The notes under the pieces: model-generated
The model's input: the letters and a program-made list of their open reading frames with translations, nothing else
The model's database searches: none
What the model was told of the DNA's origin: nothing
Shown here: one piece after another, positions 7,437 through 14,709 of the stretch
Layout of the letters: the number at the start of each line of letters is the position of its first letter
How positions within the stretch are numbered: the stretch's first letter is position 1
Position numbers and translations under genes: made by a program
Assembly (NCBI GenBank): GCA_910586045.1
Contig: CAJUIH010000093.1
Coordinates: 1-14,709, forward strand
From: an uncultured Eubacterium sp.
Lineage (GTDB): Bacteria > Bacillota > Clostridia > Lachnospirales > Lachnospiraceae
Reading direction: 5' to 3'
DNA: 14,709 nt

Positions 7437-9299
7437 TCATTTCCCCTGAAAATATTCGTGCACCGCCTGTGCCGCTTTCTGATTCATATTGTCCGCCTCG
7501 CATAATTGTTCCACGGTTGCGGCCCGGATAGCTTCGATTGACTGAAAATACCGCATCAGCGCCTTGCGCCTTGCGGGACCGATCCCGGGGATATCATCCA
7601 GTACGGAATGCACCTGTTCTTTCCCGCGCAAAGACCGGTGGTACGTAATCGCAAACCGGTGCGCTTCATCCTGGATTCTTGTAATCAGTTGAAACCCCTC
7701 AGAGTTTTTGTCTATCGGCAGTTCCACATTGTTAAAATACAGCCCGCGCGTACGGTGAAAGTCGTCTTTTACCATGCCGCATACAGGAATCGACAAATGC
7801 AGTTCTTCTAATACCTGCAGCGCGATATTTACCTGGCCGCGCCCGCCGTCCATCATAATCAGGTCCGGAAATTTTGTGAAACTCCCATATGCGTCGTCCA
7901 GATTTTTCTCTGACCGTTCTTTGCGCTCTTCCAGGCCATGGGTAAACCGACGGGTCAATACCTCGTGCATAGAAGCGTAATCGTCCGGTCCGGCGACGGT
8001 ACGCAATTTAAATTTGCGGTAATCGCTGCGGCACGGCTTTCCCTTTTCATACACGATCATAGAACCTACGCTCTCAAATCCGTTTGTATTGGAAATATCG
8101 TACGCTTCCACACGGCTGACCCCCGGCAGGTCCAAAATCTTTGCGATTTCTTTCATCGCGCCGATCGTCCTGCCTTCCTCGCGCTTGAGCCGTTCTTTAT
8201 CCTGGTTTAATACCAGCCTGGCGTTTTTCTGCGCAAGATCCACCAGCTTTTCTTTCATCCCTTTCTGCGGCACACGCACATAGACTTTCTGCCCGCGTTT
8301 TCCACTCAGCCACTGCGCGATCACATCGGCTTCCCCAATCTGTGTCTGCAGCATGATTTCTTTTGGAATAAACGGCGTACCCGCATAATACTGCTTGATA
8401 AAAGACGTCAGGATCTGCTGTGTCGTATCTCCGGTATCAATGGTTACATAAAAATGCTCCCTTCCAATCAGCCTGCCGTCCCGGATAAAAAATACCTGCA
8501 CCACCGCGTCACGGTCGTCCTTGGCAAGCGCAATGATATCTTTGTCCTCGCCGTCCGAACTGGTTACTTTTTGTTTTTCCGACACCTGGCGCACGCTGTT
8601 AATAAAATCCCGGTATTCCGTCGCTTTCTCAAAATCCAGCGCTTCGGCTGCCGCCTGCATTTTCTGCTGCAGCTCCTCCAGAATCGGTTTGTAATCCCCG
8701 TTCAAAAAATCCAGCGCTTTTTTTATGCGGGCACGGTATGCTTCCGGGCTGATATAGCCCTGACACGGTCCCTGGCACTGATGAATGTGATAATTCAGGC
8801 AGGGGCGCTCTTTACCGGTATCGCGCGGAAGCTGCCTGTTGCAGGTGCGAAGCTGGTACAGTTTTTGTATCAGTTCGATCGTATCCTTGACTGCCCCGGC
8901 ACTTGTATACGGCCCAAAATACTGTGATTTATCCTTTTTCATCTGACGCGAAAAAAGGACCCTGGGGTAAGTTTCCCCCAGCGTCACTTTTATATACGGA
9001 TAAGTCTTGTCATCTTTGAGCAGGATATTGTATTTCGGCCGGTGTTCCTTGATCAGATTGCACTCCAAAACGAGCGCTTCCAGTTCGGAATCCGTAATAA
9101 TATATTCAAAACGGTCAATCAGGCCGACCATCTGGTCCTTGCGGATTCCTTCGTTATGACTGGCACGAAAATACTGACGCACACGGTTTTTCAGATTTAC
9201 CGCTTTTCCCACATAAATAATGGCATCATTCTTATCATGCATCAGGTAGACTCCCGGTTTGTCCGGGAGTTTTTTTAATTCTTCCTGAATATTAAACAT
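7437..9299 (-). CDS. uvrC: UvrABC system protein C, excinuclease subunit
   Basis: 620 residues, full length. UvrC makes both incisions around a DNA lesion in nucleotide excision repair. The N-terminal GIY-YIG nuclease domain (about 14-93) shows KPGVYLM and IIYVGKAVNLKNR, with Tyr29 in the catalytic YVG. A cysteine-rich segment follows with CLNYHIHQCQGPC (about 168-180). The UVR motif that binds UvrB is at about 206-238, with ALDFEKATEYRDFI. The RNase H-like second nuclease carries EAYDISNTNG and MMDGGRGQV. A helix-hairpin-helix tail begins at DDIPGIGPARR (about 560). The ATG overlaps the ftsH stop by one base (TAATG), and GGAG lies only 3 nt away, so coupling to ftsH translation is likely. 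The uvrA and uvrB genes are not in the window. Confidence 0.97.
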   Translation of the reverse strand: MFNIQEELKKLPDKPGVYLMHDKNDAIIYVGKAVNLKNRVRQYFRASHNEGIRKDQMVGLIDRFEYIITDSELEALVLECNLIKEHRPKYNILLKDDKTYPYIKVTLGETYPRVLFSRQMKKDKSQYFGPYTSAGAVKDTIELIQKLYQLRTCNRQLPRDTGKERPCLNYHIHQCQGPCQGYISPEAYRARIKKALDFLNGDYKPILEELQQKMQAAAEALDFEKATEYRDFINSVRQVSEKQKVTSSDGEDKDIIALAKDDRDAVVQVFFIRDGRLIGREHFYVTIDTGDTTQQILTSFIKQYYAGTPFIPKEIMLQTQIGEADVIAQWLSGKRGQKVYVRVPQKGMKEKLVDLAQKNARLVLNQDKERLKREEGRTIGAMKEIAKILDLPGVSRVEAYDISNTNGFESVGSMIVYEKGKPCRSDYRKFKLRTVAGPDDYASMHEVLTRRFTHGLEERKERSEKNLDDAYGSFTKFPDLIMMDGGRGQVNIALQVLEELHLSIPVCGMVKDDFHRTRGLYFNNVELPIDKNSEGFQLITRIQDEAHRFAITYHRSLRGKEQVHSVLDDIPGIGPARRKALMRYFQSIEAIRAATVEQLCEADNMNQKAAQAVHEYFQGK

Positions 9300-11923
9300 T
9301 ATCTCCGATCATCTTCCTTCTGCTCATTTTGTCCCCAAAGCTGCTGCTCCCATGTCTGCGGCGGTGCCTGCGCTGTATCCGTCTGCTGTTTCGTCTGACC
9401 GCTGTTTGGATGCGGCGGCTGCATACTGCTGCCCATGTTTGGCGGCATCCCGTTTCCGGCTGCCGGGATCTGTCCTGCGCTGCCGCCTCCCATCTGCGGC
9501 GGCATCTGTGCTCCGCCACCCGGATTTTGTCCTGCATTGCCGCCTCCCATCTGCGGCGGCATCTGTGCTCCGCCACCCGGCATTTGCCCTGCATTGCCGC
9601 CTCCCATCTGCGGCGGCATCTGTGCTCCGCCACCTGGATTCTGTACGCCGCCGCCTCCCATTTGCGGAGGCATTGGCGTCCCGGCACCCGGCATTTGTCC
9701 TGCATTGCCGCTTCCCATTTGCGGAGGCATCTGTGCTCCGCCGCCTGGCATTTGTCCTGTATTGCCGCCTCCCATCTGCGGCGGCATCTGTGTCCCGCCA
9801 CCCGGCATTTGTCCTGCGCTGCCGCCTCCCATTTGCGGAGGCATCTGTGCTCCGCCACCCGGATTTTGCGGCTGCGGGCCATACGGGCTGCGCGGCTGCG
9901 CGGTTCCCCTATTCCCCGGTGCATATGGCACGGCGCCGCTGCCCGCATGCGGCGGGATCTGTCCTTGGGCATTCGCGAATGCCCCCTGCGGAAATACAAC
10001 CGGCTGTTTGCGCTCCTGCGGCCTTGCAGCCTGCGGCTGCTCTTTTTCTTCCGGCGGCTGCGGGATTCCTTTTAAATCTCTGTAAATGCGCATAAACTCT
10101 TTTCCGGTAATCGTTTCATGTTCAAATAAGTAATCCGCAATTTTATCCAGCACGTCGCGGTTTTCCTCCAGCAGCTTATGTGCCTTATCATAGCTTTCCT
10201 TTAACAGCTTTTGCACTTCGCCGTCAATTTCCGCCGCTGTATGATCCCCGCAGTTTAAAACCGGCCTGCCGTCCAGATATCGGTTTTCTACCGATTCCAG
10301 ACTGATCAGCCCAAATTTTTTGGACATTCCGTACTGCGTAACCATGGCGCGCGCAACCTGCGTGGCCTTTTCAATATCATTGGAAGCTCCTGTCGTAATC
10401 GACTGGAACACAATTTCTTCCGCCGCACGGCCTGCCATAAAGGTAACCAGACGCGCTTTCAGTTCTTCCTCGGACATCAGGTATTTTTCTTCTTCCGGCA
10501 CCTGCATCACATAACCAAGCGCCCCCATCGTACGCGGTACAATCGTAATCTTCTGCACCGGCTCCGCATTTTTCTGCAGCGCCGTTACAAGCGCATGGCC
10601 GACTTCATGATAGGCTACAATCCGTTTTTCTTCCTTGCCAAGAATCCGGTCTTTTTTCTCCTTTCCGGCAATAACGACTTCCACCGATTCGAACAGGTCG
10701 GACTGGTTGACATATTTTCGCCCGTTTTTGACCGCGTTAATCGCCGCTTCGTTGATCATATTCGCCAAATCGGAACCTACCGCACCGGAAGTTGCCAGCG
10801 CGATCGCATCCAAGTCGACGGTTTCATCCATCAGCACATCTTTCGAATGTACTTTTAACGTCTCCACCCTTCCTTTTAAGTCCGGCTTTTCTACAATAAT
10901 CCGGCGGTCAAACCGGCCCGGCCGCAGCAGCGCTTTATCCAGCACTTCCGGCCGGTTCGTCGCCGCAAGGATCAAAATCCCTTTGGACGTATCAAAACCG
11001 TCCATCTCCGCCAGCAATTGATTCAGCGTCTGCTCACGCTCATCGTTGCCGCTGCCGTAACGGGAATCCCTGCTTTTGCCGATGGCATCGATCTCGTCTA
11101 TAAAAATAATACAAGGCGCCTGTTTTTGCGCTTCCTTAAACAGGTCGCGCACGCGGGACGCGCCGACGCCGACAAACATTTCCACAAAATCCGAGCCTGC
11201 CAGTGAAAAAAACGGGACATTTGCTTCTCCGGCAACCGCTTTTGCCAGCAATGTCTTCCCGGTTCCCGGCGGGCCGACAAGCAGCGCGCCCTTTGGCAGT
11301 TTGGCGCCGATATCCGTATATTTTTGCGGATTATGCAAAAAATCCACAACCTCCTGCAGTGATTCTTTCGCTTCATCCTGTCCGGCCACATCCCGAAACG
11401 TAACGCCTGTTTTCTTCTCTACATAGACTTTGGCATTGCTCTTGCCGACGCCCATGCCCATGCCGCCGCCCATCCGCTTCATTAAAAACGCCATCACAGC
11501 CCACAACAGCACAAGCGGCAGTACAAAACTCAAAATATTGTAAATCCAGGTGGCCGAATCATCCGGGATATACGGGTAATATTTTACATTATGTTCCTTT
11601 AACAAAGATACAAGTTCCAGGTCATTTCCCGCAATTCCGGTAAAATAAGAGATCGAAACCAGTTCATTTTCTGCCCCTTTCGGTATAATCCGGTAGCTGT
11701 TGGACGTAACGCGTACCTCCTTTACCTGGTCCGCCTCTACCATTTTCAGAAATTCCGTATATGAAATCTCTTTTGTCGTCATCTGTGTCTGCCATTTGCT
11801 GAACATACTCATAAAAAAGAGTGCAACCAGCGTAATCACCAGAAACATCAGGATCATCTGACTGTTGTTGTTCCGTTTGTTATTGGAATTTTTATTTCCA
11901 TTATTCTGTGACTGATTATTCAT
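9299..11923 (-). CDS. ftsH: ATP-dependent zinc metalloprotease FtsH with long repetitive C-terminal tail
   Basis: 874 residues, well above the usual 600-700. This membrane-anchored hexameric AAA+ protease degrades damaged membrane and some cytosolic proteins. An Asn-rich N-tail (1-20) precedes transmembrane helix 1 (about 23-41), an extracytoplasmic domain and helix 2 (about 126-148). The AAA module has Walker A GPPGTGKT (217-224), Walker B IIFIDEID (272-279) and the second region of homology ATNRPEVLDKALLRPGRFDR (about 321-340). The protease zinc site is HEVGH (439-443), with the third ligand in ASNDIEKAT (about 512-520). The conserved part ends near 620. A tail of about 250 residues, rich in Pro, Gly, Gln and Met, follows, with seven 19-residue repeats at 688-819. 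Start at 11923: GGAGGGG lies just upstream and the protein begins MNNQSQNN. The ATG at 12091 is rejected because it lies upstream of the promoter at 12000-12028. Confidence 0.96.
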   Translation of the reverse strand: MNNQSQNNGNKNSNNKRNNNSQMILMFLVITLVALFFMSMFSKWQTQMTTKEISYTEFLKMVEADQVKEVRVTSNSYRIIPKGAENELVSISYFTGIAGNDLELVSLLKEHNVKYYPYIPDDSATWIYNILSFVLPLVLLWAVMAFLMKRMGGGMGMGVGKSNAKVYVEKKTGVTFRDVAGQDEAKESLQEVVDFLHNPQKYTDIGAKLPKGALLVGPPGTGKTLLAKAVAGEANVPFFSLAGSDFVEMFVGVGASRVRDLFKEAQKQAPCIIFIDEIDAIGKSRDSRYGSGNDEREQTLNQLLAEMDGFDTSKGILILAATNRPEVLDKALLRPGRFDRRIIVEKPDLKGRVETLKVHSKDVLMDETVDLDAIALATSGAVGSDLANMINEAAINAVKNGRKYVNQSDLFESVEVVIAGKEKKDRILGKEEKRIVAYHEVGHALVTALQKNAEPVQKITIVPRTMGALGYVMQVPEEEKYLMSEEELKARLVTFMAGRAAEEIVFQSITTGASNDIEKATQVARAMVTQYGMSKKFGLISLESVENRYLDGRPVLNCGDHTAAEIDGEVQKLLKESYDKAHKLLEENRDVLDKIADYLFEHETITGKEFMRIYRDLKGIPQPPEEKEQPQAARPQERKQPVVFPQGAFANAQGQIPPHAGSGAVPYAPGNRGTAQPRSPYGPQPQNPGGGAQMPPQMGGGSAGQMPGGGTQMPPQMGGGNTGQMPGGGAQMPPQMGSGNAGQMPGAGTPMPPQMGGGGVQNPGGGAQMPPQMGGGNAGQMPGGGAQMPPQMGGGNAGQNPGGGAQMPPQMGGGSAGQIPAAGNGMPPNMGSSMQPPHPNSGQTKQQTDTAQAPPQTWEQQLWGQNEQKEDDRR
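9467..9862. repeat. 57-bp tandem repeat array inside ftsH
   Basis: Seven tandem copies, six of 57 bp and one (the fourth in reading order) of 54 bp, total exactly 396 bp. They encode a 19-residue unit of the form PGGGAQMPPQMGGGNAGQM. Variations include Ala/Thr at position 5, Ser/Asn/Thr at positions 15-16 and Met/Asn/Ile at the end. A decayed eighth unit (PAAGNGMPPNMG) follows in the protein. The period is a multiple of three, so copy-number changes keep the frame. Several copies are nearly identical at DNA level, for example those starting at 9481 and 9538, which points to recent duplication or gene conversion. Confidence 0.95.
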
Positions 11924-11944
11924 TTCCCCTCCATCTGTTGTGCT

Positions 11945-11968
11945 TCTACTGCGGTCTCTACTGCGGTC
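11945..11968. repeat. Perfect 12-bp tandem duplication in the ftsH leader
   Basis: TCTACTGCGGTC occurs twice back to back on the plus strand. On the ftsH transcript the unit reads GACCGCAGTAGA and lies between the predicted transcription start (near 11993) and the ribosome site. It could be a simple slippage duplication or an RNA-level or protein binding site. Nothing in the sequence decides between these. Confidence 0.8.
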
Positions 11969-11999
11969 ATACGTTCCAATGATAGATGCCGCCTGTTCT

Positions 12000-12028
12000 A
12001 TTATAAGTGGATTGGATTTATAACGCAA
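12000..12028 (-). promoter_or_regulatory. ftsH: Promoter for ftsH-uvrC
   Basis: On the minus strand TTGCGT (12028-12023), a 17-bp spacer and a perfect TATAAT (12005-12000). Start of transcription near 11993 gives a leader of about 70 nt before the ftsH ATG. The region just upstream (12029-12111) is strongly A+T rich, like an UP element. I see no CtsR- or HrcA-like heat-shock operator in it. Confidence 0.65.
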
Positions 12029-12111
12029 GAATCTAATGGTGAACTTTTTGCGAATTTTCTTAATTTTATAAAAATTTAATAATAGAAACATAAATTAATG
12101 TATTTTTTGTC

Positions 12112-12137
12112 AAAAAAAGACGCTAAAAAGCGTCTTT
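12112..12137 (-). terminator. Intrinsic terminator after pyrG
   Basis: On the minus strand AAAGACGCT, a 4-nt loop, AGCGTC and a run of T residues form a classic hairpin plus U-tract. It lies about 40 bp beyond the pyrG stop and separates the pyrG unit from the ftsH promoter. Confidence 0.88.
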
Positions 12138-12178
12138 CCCTACATTCCTCGTTTGCAGCGTCACAGCCGCTGACCTGT

Positions 12179-13789
12179 TTATTTTCTTGAACGGCTGTCC
12201 AATACAGCCTCCACAAATCCCCGAAACAGCGGATGCGGCCTGTTTGGACGTGATTTCAGCTCCGGATGCGCCTGCGTCGCCAAAAACCACGGATGATCCG
12301 GCACTTCAATCATTTCCACGATCCGTTTATCCGGCGATATACCGGAAAGCAGCAATCCGTTTTCCGACAAAACCGTCCGGTAATCGTTATTTACCTCATA
12401 ACGGTGGCGGTGCCTTTCATGAATCGTTTCCTCTCCATAGAGTCCATAAGCTTTGGATCCTTTGTCCAGGACGCACGGATACGAACCAAGGCGAAGCGTT
12501 CCGCCGATATCCCCCTCCGCGTCCTGATCCGGCATCAGTGCGATCACCGGATGGGTTGTCTTTGGATCCAGTTCGATGCTGTGCGCGTCATTTAACCCGC
12601 AGACATTGCGTGCAAATTCAATGATCGCGACCTGCATTCCCAAACACAGGCCCAAATAAGGGATCTTATTTTCACGGGCGTACTGTGCAGCCAGGATCAT
12701 TCCGTCGACGCCGCGGTTTCCGAATCCCCCCGGCACTAAAATCCCGCTCACATCCCCAAGCAAGGCGTCAATCGTATCCGGTTTTAGCTGTTCCGAATCG
12801 ATCCATTTGATATTTACCGTAGTACGGCTTGGGATCCCTCCATGTTTCAGTGCTTCTACCACCGATATATAGGCATCGTGTAGCTGCGTATATTTGCCTA
12901 CGAGCGCAATCTGAATTTCTTTTTCCGGATGTTTAAGGTTTTCAATCATTTCATTCCATTCGTCCAAATCCGGTTCCGGGCATGGCAGATGCAGGCATTC
13001 GCACGCGACTTTGGCCAGATTTTCCTTTTCCATTGCAAGCGGCGCTTCATACAAATATTCTACATCCAGATTCTGCAGTACGTTGCGGTTCGGTACATTG
13101 CAAAACAGCGCAATTTTATCTTTTAAGCTTTGGTCCAGCGCATGCTCGGAACGGCATACAATCACATCCGGCTGTATCCCCATTCCCTGCAGCTCTTTTA
13201 CGCTTGCCTGCGTCGGCTTCGTCTTCAGCTCTCCGGATGCTTTCAGATAAGGGATCAGCGTCACATGGATCAGCATCGCATTTTCATGGCCGATATCATG
13301 CTGAAACTGGCGGATCGATTCCAAAAACGGCTGGCTTTCAATATCCCCGACCGTACCCCCGACCTCAATAATCGCGATATGCGTATCCGGCGATGAAAAA
13401 TTCCGGTAAAACCTTCCCTTAATCTCATTTGTCACATGCGGAATAACCTGTACGGTCCCGCCCCCATAATCACCGCGGCGCTCTTTCTGCAGCACAGACC
13501 AGTAAATTTTGCCTGTCGTCACGTTCGAGTTTTTTGTCAGGCTTTCATCTATAAACCGTTCATAATGCCCCAGGTCGAGATCTGTTTCCGCGCCGTCATC
13601 CGTTACAAATACCTCCCCATGCTGAATGGGATTCATGGTACCTGGATCAATATTAATATACGGATCAAATTTCTGCATCGTAACCTTATATCCGCGGGCT
13701 TTCAGCAAACGGCCAAGCGATGCCGCCGTTATCCCTTTTCCGAGTCCCGACACGACTCCCCCTGTCACGAAAACATATTTTACAGGCAT
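12179..13789 (-). CDS. pyrG: CTP synthase
   Basis: 536 residues, normal length. It converts UTP to CTP using ATP and glutamine, the last step of pyrimidine nucleotide synthesis. The synthetase domain (about 1-270) begins MPVKYVFVTGGVVSGLGKG with the P-loop at 10-19, and FDPYINIDPGTM follows at 41-52. The glutamine amidotransferase domain (about 290-536) has the nucleophile Cys382 in GLCLGMQ and the His508/Glu510 pair in QAHPE. Start 13789 is preferred over an ATG five codons upstream because GAGGAGG lies 5 nt before it and PyrG proteins begin there. The gene follows the zinc-ribbon gene by 15 bp. I see no leader attenuator of the Bacillus pyrG kind, since the upstream DNA is coding. Confidence 0.97.
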   Translation of the reverse strand: MPVKYVFVTGGVVSGLGKGITAASLGRLLKARGYKVTMQKFDPYINIDPGTMNPIQHGEVFVTDDGAETDLDLGHYERFIDESLTKNSNVTTGKIYWSVLQKERRGDYGGGTVQVIPHVTNEIKGRFYRNFSSPDTHIAIIEVGGTVGDIESQPFLESIRQFQHDIGHENAMLIHVTLIPYLKASGELKTKPTQASVKELQGMGIQPDVIVCRSEHALDQSLKDKIALFCNVPNRNVLQNLDVEYLYEAPLAMEKENLAKVACECLHLPCPEPDLDEWNEMIENLKHPEKEIQIALVGKYTQLHDAYISVVEALKHGGIPSRTTVNIKWIDSEQLKPDTIDALLGDVSGILVPGGFGNRGVDGMILAAQYARENKIPYLGLCLGMQVAIIEFARNVCGLNDAHSIELDPKTTHPVIALMPDQDAEGDIGGTLRLGSYPCVLDKGSKAYGLYGEETIHERHRHRYEVNNDYRTVLSENGLLLSGISPDKRIVEMIEVPDHPWFLATQAHPELKSRPNRPHPLFRGFVEAVLDSRSRK

Positions 13790-13804
13790 AATTTTCCTCC
13801 TCAA

Positions 13805-14218
13805 TTACTTTCTTTTTTTATTGTAGAATCGTATCTGTTCGTCTGCATCGCCTGCCCGCAGCGTTTCGAAACCGCCCTGTACGCCATATTCCGCACGGTT
13901 GCATTCCGGACAGAAATTTCCAAACCGAATCTGCTTGCCGCATTTCTGGCAGTGGAGGTTTTGCATACTGTGAATTTCCTCTTTATATTCCAGTCTTCCC
14001 TGCCGAATCCATTGTTTTACTTTTCGAAGCGGAATCCCAAATGCTTCTGCAAGCTGAAATTCGTTTACATCATTCTCCCTGACATAAGCACGGACTTCCC
14101 GAAACTGGATACTTTCCTGGCAGTTTTCGCAATATTCATTTTCTGAATCGTCCGGAAGTGGACAATGACACCATAAACAAAACTTCCCACCACCAAACAG
14201 TGCTTCCTGTTTGTCCAT
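13805..14218 (-). CDS. Zinc-ribbon / helix-turn-helix protein, YvyF-like (putative regulator)
   Basis: 137 residues. The N-terminal knuckle has Cys14, Cys17, Cys19, Cys30 and Cys33 (CLWCHC and CENC). A central helical part (about 36-78) contains VREND, LAEAFGIPLRKVKQWIRQGR and so resembles a MerR/YvyF-type helix-turn-helix ending in the typical R-x-GRL. A second ribbon follows with Cys90, Cys93, Cys103 and Cys106 (CQKC and CPEC), then a basic tail. The layout recalls the flagellar-operon protein YvyF (zinc ribbon, then a helix-turn-helix with GRL). Here there are two ribbons and no flagellar genes nearby. A DNA- or RNA-binding regulator is inferred, with no known target. AGGGGGGA lies 6 nt before the ATG. 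Co-transcription with pyrG (15-bp gap) suggests a link to nucleotide or growth control, but this is speculative. Confidence 0.7.
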   Translation of the reverse strand: MDKQEALFGGGKFCLWCHCPLPDDSENEYCENCQESIQFREVRAYVRENDVNEFQLAEAFGIPLRKVKQWIRQGRLEYKEEIHSMQNLHCQKCGKQIRFGNFCPECNRAEYGVQGGFETLRAGDADEQIRFYNKKRK

Positions 14219-14270
14219 TTGAATCCCCCCTGTTTCTTATTTTCTCAAGCAGCCTGAACTATACCATTTC

Positions 14271-14299
14271 ATTATACCTCAAATGTAAAAAGCTGTATA
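14271..14299 (-). promoter_or_regulatory. Promoter for the zinc-ribbon gene and pyrG
   Basis: On the minus strand TATACA (14299-14294), a 17-bp spacer and a perfect TATAAT (14276-14271). Initiation near 14264 gives a leader of about 46 nt. The -35 matches the consensus at four of six bases. Confidence 0.6.
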
Positions 14300-14366
14300 C
14301 TACTTTTTCGAAGTTTCCGTAACCAATCTGGCTTTTGGGAAACTGTTTTGGTTGGGGGGGGTATGG

Positions 14367-14614
14367 TTTGGCTGCGCGGACGCTTGGAGAGACAGTTTGT
14401 CCGGCTTGCCGCAGGCCCTACAGAATGTTAAGAAGCCCTAAGTATTCTGCAATTTACATAACGGCCTGCCCGGACGCGGCGCCTAGTTCGCCCTGGCTGA
14501 CACCAGCAGCTAAAGGCGCCGCTTGGCTTCGCCCCTTATGGTACTGGGCAGAATACTTAGGCTTCTAAACATTCTTCCAAAGCCTGCGGCAAGCCGGACA
14601 AACCGTCTCTCCAA
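14367..14614. repeat. Long imperfect palindromic element (MITE-like or structured-RNA repeat)
   Basis: The outer arms 14384-14416 and 14582-14614 pair at 32 of 33 positions. Pairing continues through 14417-14450 and 14548-14581 with small bulges. An inner stem GCGGCGCCT (14476-14484) with AGGCGCCGC (14514-14522) caps the structure, with a small CTGG/CCAG hairpin in its loop. The whole can fold as one hairpin of about 230 nt. The left arm, extended outward to 14367, matches window bases 1-74 in inverted orientation (62/74), which makes this a member of a dispersed family. No transposase is present and the short open frame across it looks spurious. An 8-G run sits just outside at 14354-14361. 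It lies upstream of the promoter of the zinc-ribbon gene and points away from it. Confidence 0.8.
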
Positions 14615-14709
14615 TCTGGTTTTCGTATGCTTTACAGCCGATATCCGATACATAATCACACTATAAAAAACGATCAGTGAAATCCCATCTTCTCTCTTTC
14701 TTCTCTCTT

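Noticed and set aside
9329..10095. Long open frames on the plus strand, and a second minus frame (9292-9999), across the ftsH tail
   Set aside because: All arise from the GC-rich 57-bp repeat, which lacks stops in several frames. The products are low-complexity, lack ribosome sites and overlap a clear FtsH reading frame.
12067..12117. TTGACA on the minus strand overlapping the pyrG terminator as a -35 box
   Set aside because: The nearest good -10 (TATTAT) is 23 bp away. The TTGCGT/TATAAT pair at 12000-12028 has an ideal 17-bp spacer.
14335..14568. 77-codon open frame across the palindrome
   Set aside because: It follows the repeat arm and its composition, has no ribosome site or recognisable motif, and ends inside the palindrome.
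14323..14619. CCAATCTGG direct repeat (14323-14331 and 14611-14619) as a target-site duplication
   Set aside because: The right copy overlaps the conserved arm end, while the left copy lies about 36 bp outside the boundary set by the match to bases 1-74. A 9-mer pair over this distance can also arise by chance.
14631..14667. Plus-strand promoter from TTTACA with CATAAT or TATAAA
   Set aside because: Spacers of 14 and 25 bp do not fit, and no gene begins before the window ends.

Overview
The window reads as a chromosomal housekeeping region of a low-to-mid GC Gram-positive anaerobe. It is most likely a Lachnospiraceae-type Clostridium relative, judging from the gene order (pyrG, ftsH, uvrC, hprK, murB, rapZ, whiA), strong AGGAGG-like ribosome sites and the protein sequences themselves. 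I see no phage, transposase, CRISPR or defence system. The unusual material is in the repeats, the leaders and a few accessory proteins.

Layout. Bases 1-238 hold the end of a dispersed repeat (1-74), a paired 9-bp repeat that looks like an operator (76-101) and a very good extended -10 promoter (140-168). The promoter drives one rightward gene for a small secreted protein of unknown function (239-862). A hairpin at 869-911 has U-tracts on both sides and should end transcription from both directions. Everything from 970 to 14218 runs leftward.

The leftward block falls into three likely transcription units. (1) 14218-12179: a zinc-ribbon/helix-turn-helix protein resembling the YvyF family, then pyrG (CTP synthase). 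It has a promoter at 14271-14299 and a terminator at 12112-12137. (2) 11923-7437: ftsH (membrane AAA protease with a long repetitive tail) and uvrC (excision nuclease), overlapping by one base, with a promoter at 12000-12028. (3) 7354-970: hprK (HPr kinase/phosphorylase), an M18 aminopeptidase, murB (peptidoglycan precursor synthesis), rapZ (nucleotide-binding regulator), whiA (DNA-binding regulator) and a YegS/DgkB-type lipid kinase. It has a weaker candidate promoter at 7399-7427 and ends at the bidirectional terminator. This third unit joins carbon-catabolite control, wall synthesis, division-linked regulation and lipid metabolism. The yvcK and HPr/Crh genes that often accompany rapZ and whiA in Firmicutes are not present here.

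Bases 14219-14709 contain no convincing gene. They hold the leader and promoter of the zinc-ribbon gene, an 8-base G run (14354-14361), a long imperfect palindrome (14367-14614) and an unassigned tail ending in a pyrimidine-rich tract. One arm of the palindrome matches bases 1-74 in inverted orientation (62 of 74 identical without gaps). The whole block is therefore bracketed by two copies of the same dispersed element. This element family, the FtsH tail, the zinc-ribbon protein and the secreted orphan are the most interesting items. No database search was possible, so all family names rest on recognised motifs and lengths.
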